Position numbers and translations under genes: made by a program. Under the pieces are notes generated by a model. The model had not been told where the DNA came from. It searched no databases and saw only the letters and a list, made by a program, of their open reading frames with translations. A DNA stretch of 64,000 nucleotides from Pseudomonadota bacterium (GTDB lineage Bacteria; Desulfobacterota; Binatia; Binatales; Binataceae): NCBI GenBank assembly GCA_021324885.1, contig JAJPIF010000011.1, forward strand, positions 281,598 through 345,597, in the 5' to 3' direction. This document shows, one piece after another, positions 1-7,217 of the stretch (position 1 is the first letter of the stretch; every line of letters begins with the position of its first letter).

Positions 1-21
1 TATAAATGGGGATGGATGGAT

Positions 22-75
22 GATCAAAATAGCGGCTTTGAGCTCCCGCTCAAAGCGGATGGCGCGATTTTGATC
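22..75. repeat. Nested inverted repeat upstream of rlmE
   Basis: Two nested palindromes share one centre. The outer arms are GATCAAAAT (22-30) and ATTTTGATC (67-75). The inner arms are GCTTTGAGC (35-43) and GCTCAAAGC (48-56), closed by a four-base TCCC loop. The structure ends 28 bases before the rlmE start. It could be a terminator of the gene outside the window, a 5' UTR hairpin, or a binding site. There is no T-run, so a classical terminator is not clear. Confidence 0.4.
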
Positions 76-103
76 CACAATCGCTGATCCACGAATCAGA
101 TCG

Positions 104-733
104 ATGGCGCATTATCAGCCGCAGGACAGATACTTCAAACAGGCGCGGGCGCAGGGCCTGCCCTCGCGCGCAGCTTTCAAATTGAGCGAACTGCTCCAGC
201 GTTATCATCTGCCTGGCCCGCGCGCGCGCGTGCTCGATCTGGGATGCGCGCCCGGCGGATGGCTGGCCGTGCTCGGCCGGATGGCCGGTGATGAAACCCG
301 GATTGTCGGCGTCGACCTTGTTCCGTGTCCCGCGATGTCGCCCAAAGCGACCGTGCTCACCGGAGATGTGGCCGATCCCAAGGTGCGGCGCGCCGCGCGC
401 GATCTGCTCGGCGCTCACGCCGACCTGATCGTTTCCGACATGGCGCCCAAACTCAGCGGCATCAGGGCGCGCGACGAGGCGCGCTGCGAAGAACTGCTGG
501 AATTGAGTCTGCGAGTCGCGGCGGAGATGCTCAAGCCGGGCGGCGCCATGATCGCAAAGGCATTTATGAGCGGAGGCTTTACGCAAATCCTGGGCTCCTT
601 TCGCGCCCGCTTCCGCAAAGTCGACGTCGTGCATACGGCCGCAACCAGGCCCGGATCGCGCGAGCTGTACCTGGTCGCACGCGGCTTTCGTCCTGCCGCT
701 GTGGATGGAACCGGAAAAGATTGCCAGGGTTAG
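104..733 (+). CDS. rlmE: 23S rRNA 2'-O-ribose uridine methyltransferase RlmE (FtsJ/RrmJ)
   Basis: This protein of 209 residues is predicted to methylate the 2'-O of a conserved uridine in the A-loop of 23S rRNA during late 50S assembly, using S-adenosylmethionine. The SAM-binding motif LDLGCAPGGW lies at residues 44-53. The K-D-K-E catalytic tetrad of the RrmJ family is complete at K26, D112, K152 and E187, each exactly 12 residues before its E. coli counterpart (K38, D124, K164, E199). Length and motif order match the family. The ATG at 104 follows a large inverted repeat. The next gene starts nine bases after the stop, so the two are probably co-transcribed. The C-terminal tail after the catalytic Glu is short and unremarkable. 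Confidence 0.95.
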   Translation: MAHYQPQDRYFKQARAQGLPSRAAFKLSELLQRYHLPGPRARVLDLGCAPGGWLAVLGRMAGDETRIVGVDLVPCPAMSPKATVLTGDVADPKVRRAARDLLGAHADLIVSDMAPKLSGIRARDEARCEELLELSLRVAAEMLKPGGAMIAKAFMSGGFTQILGSFRARFRKVDVVHTAATRPGSRELYLVARGFRPAAVDGTGKDCQG

Positions 734-742
734 GAGCCGAAG

Positions 743-1531
743 ATGGTGAAATCGATAGGATTATTGACGGCACTGTGCGCGGCCGCGGCCGTGATGGCTG
801 CTTGCGCGTCCAACCGCGGACCCGCTTCCAGCTCAGTCAAAGTCCAGGTCGCCAATGTCGGCGTGGACAAGCAGGGCTTGCCCTACGTCGTGCTGGCGGA
901 CGCCGCCGGTGATCGTGTGCTGCCGATCGTAATCGGCGAAAGCGAAGCGCAGGCGATTGCGATGCAGCTGCGGGGCGTCAATCCAGGGCGTCCGCTGACC
1001 TACGACCTTATCCGCAACCTGCTCGAGACCACCGGTAATCATGTCGAAAGCGTCGAAGTTAACGATCTGCGCGATCAGACCTATTATGCGACGATCTTCC
1101 TGGATCAAGGCCGCTATCACGTCGACGCCCGGCCCAGCGACGCGATCGCCCTGGCGCTGGCCACCCATGCGCCAATTTACGTCGAGGCCCGACTGTTCGA
1201 AGCGGGAACCGCCAATGTCAGCGCGCACGGGGCAGTGCCACCCGCGGTCCGCGGGCTTGGAATCACGGTCCAGGAATTGTCGCCCGCTATAGCGCGATAC
1301 TTCTCCGCCACGGCCGGCAGCGCATTGCTGGTCGCCGACGTTTCAGGACCGGCGGATGACGCCGGCGTCGCCCGCGGCGATCTCATCACCAGGGTCGGGC
1401 AGGTTGAAGTCCACACCCTTCCCGATTTCATGCACGGTATCGCGCAGGCGAAGTACAATGGCCGCATCACGCTCGTGATCGAGCGCAACGGCCGTTTCCA
1501 CGACGTCACCCTGCGTGCAACGCAGCGGTAG
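743..1531 (+). CDS. Lipoprotein with bifunctional nuclease (DUF151) and PDZ domains
   Basis: The protein has 262 residues. Residues 1-20 form a lipoprotein signal ending in a lipobox (VMAAC), so the mature protein should be lipid-anchored outside the cytoplasm. Residues about 32-150 match the bifunctional nuclease (BFN/DUF151) fold: a hydrophobic stretch with LPIVIGESEAQAIA, then a HVDARPSDAIALAL segment typical of the family. Residues about 165-262 form a PDZ domain with a GPADDAGVARGDLI loop. BFN proteins are usually cytosolic single-domain proteins, so lipidation plus a PDZ domain is unusual and suggests a scaffolding or peptide-binding role rather than nuclease activity. The gene starts nine bases after rlmE. 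The function is inferred only from domains. Confidence 0.75.
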   Translation: MVKSIGLLTALCAAAAVMAACASNRGPASSSVKVQVANVGVDKQGLPYVVLADAAGDRVLPIVIGESEAQAIAMQLRGVNPGRPLTYDLIRNLLETTGNHVESVEVNDLRDQTYYATIFLDQGRYHVDARPSDAIALALATHAPIYVEARLFEAGTANVSAHGAVPPAVRGLGITVQELSPAIARYFSATAGSALLVADVSGPADDAGVARGDLITRVGQVEVHTLPDFMHGIAQAKYNGRITLVIERNGRFHDVTLRATQR

Positions 1532-1542
1532 CGTCCGATGGT

Positions 1543-2642
1543 TTATTCCTCCAGGCGCGGTGCAAAGGCAGGGTCGTGTTTTAGCCTCGGCAGTATTTTT
1601 TCCGCGGTGAGCCGCAAACTGCGCTGCGCCTTGGACAACGGCAAACCGCCGTGGCTGAAGCCAAACAGGAAATGATCGGTTCCCATCCGCTGCTGGATAT
1701 ACTCCAGCTTCTCCAGGCATTGTTTGGGCGTGCCGATCACCGACAGGTTCAGGTAATGCTGCAGGGCCTTTTTCTGAATCTCTTCGGGTGAAGACGTGAG
1801 CTTGGCGTACGTCTTCGCCATCCTGGCGTGAAACTCGTATCCCTTCACGCCCTGCAGCGCGCCGCGCGTGTGTCCGTAATGGTTGTCGATGGCTCTGAAG
1901 GTCTCGGCCTGATAGCGATAGGCGTCGTCCCACGCCTCCTGTTCGCTCTCCGCCACTGAGACCTGCGTCTGAACGATCGGCAGCCGCGGCTTGAGTCCGA
2001 TACTGCGGGCGATCTCCCGGTATCGCACCAGGTCCTCGCGCGCGGCGTCCCAGTCCTTTTGTGCGATGATGAAAACGCCCAGACCCAGCCGCGCCATCAT
2101 CTCACCCGATTCCGGACTGACGCGGCGGCATAGAGGCGCTCGACGGGATTGGAGACCGGCCGCGGCCGAATCTGGATTTCGGGGATCTGGAAGAATTTGC
2201 CGTTGTAGGAAAAGCTTTCCTGGGTAAGTCCTTTGACGACGATTTCGCAGGTTTCCTTGAAGCGCTCGCGCGCCTCCTCCATCGGGATACGGAAACCCTC
2301 GTACTCGGTGCGCGCTGCGCCGCGGCCAAAGCCGAAGATGGTGCGCCCTTCCGACAACACGTCGAGCATCGCCATCTCCTCAGCCACGCGCACCGGATCA
2401 TGCCAAGGCAATACGATTACGGTGGTGACGAGCGTCAGCCGTTTGGTGCGGCCCGCCATGTAGGTCAGCAACTGCACGCAATTGGGGATCATGGCGTAGC
2501 CGGTAAAATGATGCTCAACGGCGCCCAGCGAATCGAAGCCCAACGGTTCGGCGAGGTCCGCGATCGCCAGTTCGTCGCGATAAATTTCCTCGTCGCGCTT
2601 GCCGCTGGTGTTGATCATAGTAATCGATACGCCGACCTTCAT
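1543..2642 (-). pseudogene. LLM-class flavin/F420-dependent oxidoreductase, frameshifted
   Basis: Two adjacent reading frames encode the two halves of one luciferase-like monooxygenase. The N-terminal half starts at 2642 (MKVGVSITMIN) and includes the family hallmarks EHHFTGYAM and GRTIFGFGRGAARTEYEGF. It runs out of frame after LYAAAS near 2130. The remainder continues in a different frame as SPESGEMMARLGLG and ends at 1543. Family members read LYAAAVSPES at this point, so one base appears to be missing in the stretch around 2125-2132. Without the shift the protein would be about 366 residues. It may be a true pseudogene or an assembly error, because no other damage is visible. The substrate is unknown; relatives reduce or oxidise diverse organic compounds with reduced flavin or F420. 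Confidence 0.8.
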
Positions 2643-2745
2643 CTGCCCTGACTCCTCACCGAGGAATGAACTGGCTCCTAATTGACTCGATCCCCGATGC
2701 CGCCGTCAAGCCGTTGACAGCGGCCGGGGAGGGCGCGCCGATAAT

Positions 2746-3540
2746 TTATCGCTCGCAATCCGCCGCCGCAGGGGCAGGATTGGCGCGCGCAAACAGATCA
2801 CGCACCGCCTGTTCGAGTTGACGCGTCAACTGGTTGCGCTCGGTGCCTGGTAGTGAATCGGTGAAAATCGGTGCGCCCAGTGTCAGGTGCATGGTGCGGC
2901 CTGGCACCACGATTTTGGCGCCCCGCGGCATCATCGCGGCACTGCCACTGATCGCCATCGGCACGCACGGTAAACGGCAAAGCAGCGCGAGCCAGGCGGC
3001 GCCGGGATTGAAGCGATGGATCCGGCCGTCGTTGAAGCGATGACCTTCGGCGAAAAATACGATACAGATGCCGGAATTTGCGACTTCGACCGCCTTGCGC
3101 ACCGTTTGTCCACCCTGCTGGCGATCGATCAGGATGTGGCCGCCGTTTTTGAGCGCATAACCAAATACCGGAATCTTGAGAAGTTCCTTTTTGGCCACAA
3201 AACGCACCGGACGCGGAAACCAGGCGAGCAGCGCCAGGATATCGATCAGGCTTTGATGGTTGGCGACCAGCACGAAAGAGTTAAGCTTTTCAATGTGCTC
3301 GAGGCCGTCGACTTCGACCCTGATTCCGGCGGTACCGAGGATCATTCGCGCCCACCAGCGTCCGATCCAGGCAACGCCCTGCGGCTTGCCGATTAACGCA
3401 GACAAAGCCGCGAAAATGGACAATACCGCGGTATAAAGAACAGCCAGCCCGGTCGCCGCCACTCCCCAGCAAAATCGCGCCAGCGATTCGCCTTGCGGTT
3501 GGGATATGGCAGCGTTCGAGCTTTGCGTCTCCTCGTTCAT
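2746..3540 (-). CDS. 1-acyl-sn-glycerol-3-phosphate acyltransferase (PlsC-like)
   Basis: This membrane-associated protein of 264 residues resembles lysophosphatidic acid acyltransferases, which add the second acyl chain during phospholipid synthesis. An N-terminal hydrophobic segment (about residues 30-50) is followed by the NHxxxxD catalytic motif as NHQSLID and by the substrate-binding block as AEGHR. Most PlsC proteins have PEGTR there, so the Thr-to-His change is atypical and may mark a different acceptor. The ATG at 3540 gives a normal N-terminus. An in-frame upstream start at 3597 would add 19 residues of low-complexity sequence. The gene lies alone between the frameshifted LLM gene and the iron permease. 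Confidence 0.8.
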   Translation of the reverse strand: MNEETQSSNAAISQPQGESLARFCWGVAATGLAVLYTAVLSIFAALSALIGKPQGVAWIGRWWARMILGTAGIRVEVDGLEHIEKLNSFVLVANHQSLIDILALLAWFPRPVRFVAKKELLKIPVFGYALKNGGHILIDRQQGGQTVRKAVEVANSGICIVFFAEGHRFNDGRIHRFNPGAAWLALLCRLPCVPMAISGSAAMMPRGAKIVVPGRTMHLTLGAPIFTDSLPGTERNQLTRQLEQAVRDLFARANPAPAAADCER

Positions 3541-3661
3541 GGCGTGGCGCTGATTCTGACTGGAAGGGCTTATACTTGGCGCTCCGGCGGCGGGCAAGCC
3601 GGACCAGAGTCGCCGTTACCCGCGTAAACCATTGCTGCCATGGATGGGCGGGCAGAGTCGG

Positions 3662-3687
3662 ACCGCCAAGCCTTGCGGGCGGTTTTT
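3662..3687 (+). terminator. Weak stem-loop with T-run between plsC-like and FTR1 genes
   Basis: Arms ACCGCC (3662-3667) and GGCGGT (3678-3683) flank a ten-base loop, with five T residues at 3683-3687. On the plus strand this resembles a Rho-independent terminator, but both flanking genes are on the minus strand. Its role is therefore unclear. Confidence 0.3.
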
Positions 3688-3688
3688 G

Positions 3689-4582
3689 TCAGGAGGCCGA
3701 CGAGACGGCCTGAGAATCGTGCTTCGCGGATGCCGCCATCCCATGCGCACCCGGCTTCATTCCGAGTGCGAGTTTACGGCCGCGGCCGGTAATCCGATCC
3801 TGCCATCCGGGAAACAGGAAAGCTCCGGCCGAGAAAGCAAACAAGGCCAACTGTGCAGCCATCGTCTGGACGGTCGGGAAAATACCCAGCACTTTGATGG
3901 TCGGAGCATGCGGTATGAAGGTGGCCCCGACCACGCTGGCTTCCTGCAAACTGGCGATACCCTGTCCGGCGAAAATGATCGCCAGACCATACAACAGGAT
4001 GGAAGTGACGCGGAAAAACGGTCCGAGCGGGATCCGAACCAGGAATTGCTGAAGAGTGAAAAAGACCACCAGCAAAATGAGCGCCGCCAGGCCCATCCCG
4101 GCCCAGATAGCGTGTTGCTCGGCGCCCGGGGACGCTCCCGCCAACAGTGCCTGAAAGAATACTATCGTCTCCCCACCTTCACGCAGGACCGCGAGGAAGG
4201 CCGCCAGGCCCATTGCAAAGGGCAGGGCGCCTCGGCCCGCTTCCTTAAGTCCCGAGAACAGAAATTCACGCCAGCGGTTGGCCTGGGTTTTCGCCGTAAG
4301 CCATGAACTGACGTAAAACAGCATCCCGGCTGCAATCAGTTGAAAGATGCCCTCCATGGTATCGCCGGCATCATCCGAGATTACCGCCTGGACCGCCCAG
4401 GCCATCAGAATACTGGCCGCAACCGCCAACGCTGCGCCGACATAAATCTCGCGCACCCGGCGGCTTTGGCCCATCTGTTTGACCCCGGCGGCCAGTGCGA
4501 CCACGACCAGCATGGCCTCGGTGCCTTCACGCAGCAGAATTCCCAAGGCATAAAAGAAATAGGGTACAGGCGTTTGCGTCAT
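3689..4582 (-). CDS. FTR1/EfeU-family high-affinity iron permease
   Basis: This 297-residue polytopic inner-membrane protein has about seven predicted hydrophobic helices. Two REGxE-type motifs that bind iron in the FTR1 family are present: REGTE at residues 18-22 and REGGE at residues 134-138. It is predicted to import ferric iron. No EfeO or EfeB partner gene is adjacent. The ATG at 4582 was chosen over an in-frame upstream start at 4648 because it places the N-terminus directly before the first helix, and because a Fur-box-like palindrome lies in the interval 4596-4612, which would otherwise be coding. The C-terminal tail (about 30 residues) is hydrophilic and holds several His and Lys. 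Confidence 0.88.
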   Translation of the reverse strand: MTQTPVPYFFYALGILLREGTEAMLVVVALAAGVKQMGQSRRVREIYVGAALAVAASILMAWAVQAVISDDAGDTMEGIFQLIAAGMLFYVSSWLTAKTQANRWREFLFSGLKEAGRGALPFAMGLAAFLAVLREGGETIVFFQALLAGASPGAEQHAIWAGMGLAALILLVVFFTLQQFLVRIPLGPFFRVTSILLYGLAIIFAGQGIASLQEASVVGATFIPHAPTIKVLGIFPTVQTMAAQLALFAFSAGAFLFPGWQDRITGRGRKLALGMKPGAHGMAASAKHDSQAVSSAS

Positions 4583-4595
4583 CGGAGTTGCTCTA

Positions 4596-4612
4596 TTGAA
4601 ATTGATTCTCAA
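4596..4612 (-). promoter_or_regulatory. Fur-box-like palindrome upstream of FTR1 permease
   Basis: Read on the minus strand the site is TTGAGAATCAATTTCAA. The outer four bases on each side are perfectly symmetric and the core resembles the GATAATGATAATCATTATC family of Fur sites. It ends 13 bases before the permease start codon, where a repressor could block transcription or initiation under iron-replete conditions. The match to the consensus is partial and the assignment relies on its position before an iron transporter. Confidence 0.5.
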
Positions 4613-4811
4613 TTTATTCCAGTCGACCCCGGCCGTCAACTGCCGCACTCCAGCTCTGGATTAGTCACCTTGCTGCTCCGAATTAGGCGGTGTAAATTGA
4701 GCGGTGTGACTTCCGGGACCGTTGCCGTTCTTAATCCTGGCCCAGTAATCCTGAGGGTACCACGAGCCGCCTTCAGCATTTCGCAACGGCGGTTTCGTTA
4801 GGGGCCAATAA

Positions 4812-5150
4812 ATGCGTTGCGCATTTTGCCAGACGAGAACGATTTTATTCCGCAAAATCTGCCCAATTTGCGCCAAAGTCATCTCGATTGTTGATAACGC
4901 CGCTGGCCAGGTCGGTATGGGCGAATTGGTCGACTTGTTTATCGCCGCGGGCCTGACACGCGAACAGGTCGACCGGGTGCTGGACGCCGAAGTCGGCGAT
5001 CAGCCCACGATTCGCGACCGCCTTACCTCGCGATTGACCAATGCGCTGATGCAGGGCTTAGGAATGCCGGGTCGCCAATCGCCCGAGGATGTCAGGCGCG
5101 TCCGGCTCGCAACCGCTGCAGGCGGGCAGGGAAGTTGGAGGGGCCGCTAG
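4812..5150 (+). CDS. Small hypothetical protein with N-terminal zinc-ribbon-like CxxC pair
   Basis: The predicted product has 112 residues. It starts MRCAFC and has a second CPIC motif about 12 residues later, so two CxxC pairs could form a zinc ribbon or rubredoxin-like knuckle at residues 3-20. The rest is helical and charged, with a stretch (GELVDLFIAAGLTREQV) that looks like a folded domain rather than random frame. A GGGG-containing ribosome-binding sequence lies about nine bases before the ATG. I do not recognise the family. It sits between divergent FTR1 and the hydroxyacyl-CoA dehydrogenase gene. A reading frame on the opposite strand overlaps the start but lacks any recognisable features. 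Confidence 0.5.
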   Translation: MRCAFCQTRTILFRKICPICAKVISIVDNAAGQVGMGELVDLFIAAGLTREQVDRVLDAEVGDQPTIRDRLTSRLTNALMQGLGMPGRQSPEDVRRVRLATAAGGQGSWRGR

Positions 5151-5248
5151 GTGTTCGGCTATCCTCGTGCGGTGGTTTGCTCCTCTTTGAGCCTTTATAT
5201 TAAGGGCTCAGCTATTGACCAGCTACTCTAGACGGTTTCGGGGTATTG

Positions 5249-6130
5249 ATGAGTATCCGCACGATTGGAATCGTTGGCGCCGGTCAGATGGGCGCGGGTA
5301 TTGCCCAGGTGGCGGCGCAGGCCGGACTCGACGTGATCCTGCACGATGTCAGTGATGACGTGCTTAAGCGCAGCCTGGAGGGGATCGAGCGCAACGTCGA
5401 CCGCATGATCGCACGAGGTCGCATTAAACCTGAGCAACGCGATACCATTCTGAGGCGCATCAGGACCAGCGCTCGGCTGGAGGATCTGGGCGAGAGCGAC
5501 TTCATTATCGAAGCGATCCTGGAGGACGAGGATGCCAAGATCGCGCTGCTCAAAAAGCTGGATCAGATCTGCCCGCCAACAACCATTTTCGCCTCCAACA
5601 CCTCGTCGATTTCGATCACCAGGATGGGAGCGAGGACCAGCCGGGCCGATCGCGTGATCGGGATGCATTTCATGAACCCGGTGCCGGCGATGCGGCTGGT
5701 CGAGATCATCCGCGGCCTGGCTACTTCGCAGCAGACCTACGACGCCACCCGCGAGCTGGCCGAGCGTTTGGGCAAGACCACGATGGTGGCTGAGGACTTT
5801 CCCGGCTTTATCGTCAATCGCGTACTGCTGCCGATGATCAACGAGGCGATATACACGCTGTATGAAGGCGTGGGGCGAGTCACCGATATCGACACCGCGA
5901 TGAAGCTGGGCACCAACCAGCCGATGGGTCCGCTCGAACTGGCCGATCTGATTGGGCTGGATACCTGTTTGGCGATTATGGAAGTGATGCATCGGGTGCT
6001 GGGCGATGACAAGTACCGGCCCTGCCCGCTGCTCAAAAAATACGTGGACGCCGGTTATCTCGGGCGCAAAGTCGGCCGCGGCTTTTACAGTTACGACCAA
6101 CAGGGCAATCTGATTCCGCCTCAGTCGTGA
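5249..6130 (+). CDS. 3-hydroxyacyl-CoA (3-hydroxybutyryl-CoA) dehydrogenase
   Basis: The enzyme of 293 residues oxidises or reduces 3-hydroxyacyl-CoA with NAD(H) in beta-oxidation or butanoyl metabolism. The N-terminal Rossmann motif GIVGAGQMGAGIAQ (residues 6-19) is canonical. The signature around IGMHFMNPVPAMRLVEII carries the catalytic His and the invariant Asn-Pro. The C-terminal helical domain has the conserved GPLELADLIGLD segment. The length matches stand-alone Hbd/PaaH proteins rather than FadB fusions. The ATG at 5249 is preferred, with an in-frame TTG one codon upstream. No acyl-CoA partner gene is directly adjacent. The acyl-CoA dehydrogenase near 63 kb and the CoA-transferase at 16 kb may act in the same general metabolism. 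Confidence 0.92.
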   Translation: MSIRTIGIVGAGQMGAGIAQVAAQAGLDVILHDVSDDVLKRSLEGIERNVDRMIARGRIKPEQRDTILRRIRTSARLEDLGESDFIIEAILEDEDAKIALLKKLDQICPPTTIFASNTSSISITRMGARTSRADRVIGMHFMNPVPAMRLVEIIRGLATSQQTYDATRELAERLGKTTMVAEDFPGFIVNRVLLPMINEAIYTLYEGVGRVTDIDTAMKLGTNQPMGPLELADLIGLDTCLAIMEVMHRVLGDDKYRPCPLLKKYVDAGYLGRKVGRGFYSYDQQGNLIPPQS

Positions 6131-6202
6131 ACTGCGCACTCTTTGTCCGCTGCTGAGCGCTGCCACAAGCTGGGGCACAAATCAGTGAGAAGGGTCTTCG
6201 AT

Positions 6203-6436
6203 ATGACCGTCAAAGCCTTCATCCTAATTGACACCTCCCCGGGCAAGGCCAAGGAGGTGGTGCAAAAACTGCGCGGGGTTAAGGGCGTCATTGATGCGCA
6301 TACCGTAACCGGGCCCCATGATATAATCGCGTTGGTGGAATCGGGCGACGTGTCTTCCCTGGGGGAACTGGTGGTTCACAATATCCAGAGCGTGCCCGGG
6401 GTTAACCGCAGCCTGACGTCGATCGTGGCCGACTAG
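6203..6436 (+). CDS. Stand-alone Lrp/AsnC effector-binding (RAM) domain protein
   Basis: The product has 77 residues and corresponds to the C-terminal RAM domain of Lrp/AsnC regulators without any helix-turn-helix. The typical pattern is visible: TVKAFILIDTSPGKAKEVV, then GVIDAHTVTGPHDIIALVE and a closing strand. Such single-domain proteins form dimers or higher rings that bind small ligands and may modulate full-length Lrp partners. The ATG at 6203 was chosen because GAGAAGG sits eight bases upstream. A longer frame would add 20 residues with no similarity. The gene follows the dehydrogenase by about 70 bases and could be in the same transcript. Confidence 0.85.
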   Translation: MTVKAFILIDTSPGKAKEVVQKLRGVKGVIDAHTVTGPHDIIALVESGDVSSLGELVVHNIQSVPGVNRSLTSIVAD

Positions 6437-6625
6437 GTACAGGCAGCCCCTCCTTTATGTTATAGAGCGAGGGGAGGAGATCGGACGCAGGCGCAAGCCC
6501 GTTTCGAATTTTTGCAGCCACCGTCTCGCGCGCAGATTAATGATTGCCCTGCCTCGCTGATCAGCACGTGATGTGGCGGTATTACACTGGCAGGTGCAAC
6601 GACGAGGCGGTGGGGGATAGAAAGC

Positions 6626-7129
6626 ATGGCGGAATTACCTGTTGTCAAACGGCTACGCAAAGAGATGGAGAATCTCAAGCGCGAACTTACCGTCGATTTG
6701 CCCAAAGAGCTGGAACGCGCGCGCGCACACGGCGATCTGTCCGAAAACGCGGAATGGGCAATGGCCAAGCAGCGCCAGGAATTTTTGCGCGCGCGCCTGT
6801 CCAATTACGAGGTCCGGATTGCGGAACTGGCTCGCATCAATCTCGACTCCGTGCCGCGCGACACCGTGGGCCTGGGCAGCAAGGTCGAAATCGAGGACCT
6901 CGACGAGGGAACGCGCACCGAATACGAGATCGTGGTTCCCGAAGAAGTGGACGCTTCGCTGAATCGAATTTCGCTCGCTTCGCCGCTGGGCAAGGCGATG
7001 ATCGGGCGCGGCGAAGGCGACGAATTCGAAGTGCAAACGCCCAAGGGCAAACGCTCCTACGTGGTCACGCGCCTGCTCACGATTCATGACCTGATCGAAG
7101 CGAGCAACGGCGATGGCGCGGACAAATAG
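6626..7129 (+). CDS. greA: Transcription elongation factor GreA/GreB family
   Basis: The protein has 167 residues in the usual two-domain layout. The N-terminal coiled coil (about 1-78) carries the tip motif HGDLSEN with D37 and E40, equivalent to the acidic residues that position magnesium in the RNA polymerase secondary channel. The C-terminal FKBP-like domain (about 85-160) contains SPLGKAMIGRGEGDEFEV, a hallmark of Gre factors. It should rescue backtracked RNA polymerase by stimulating transcript cleavage. It is clearly a Gre factor; the choice of greA over greB rests on overall similarity and is less certain. The ATG at 6626 follows a GGGG-rich stretch. Confidence 0.92.
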   Translation: MAELPVVKRLRKEMENLKRELTVDLPKELERARAHGDLSENAEWAMAKQRQEFLRARLSNYEVRIAELARINLDSVPRDTVGLGSKVEIEDLDEGTRTEYEIVVPEEVDASLNRISLASPLGKAMIGRGEGDEFEVQTPKGKRSYVVTRLLTIHDLIEASNGDGADK

Positions 7130-7217
7130 CGGGCGCGCCCTCAACCTCCCAACGCACCGGCGCCAAAGCCGGCGCTGAAAGCCGGCGGCGATGCCGGCGC
7201 GTGCAAGGAGCAAGCCC

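Noticed and set aside
50..634. Long open frame on the minus strand over rlmE
   Set aside because: It is the antisense shadow of rlmE; its sequence has no recognisable domain, and the plus frame has all family motifs.
7156..7200. Short GCCGGCG repeats before the D-aminoacylase-like gene
   Set aside because: The units are short, irregular and common in GC-rich DNA. There is no regular spacing of the kind needed for a CRISPR or an iteron array.
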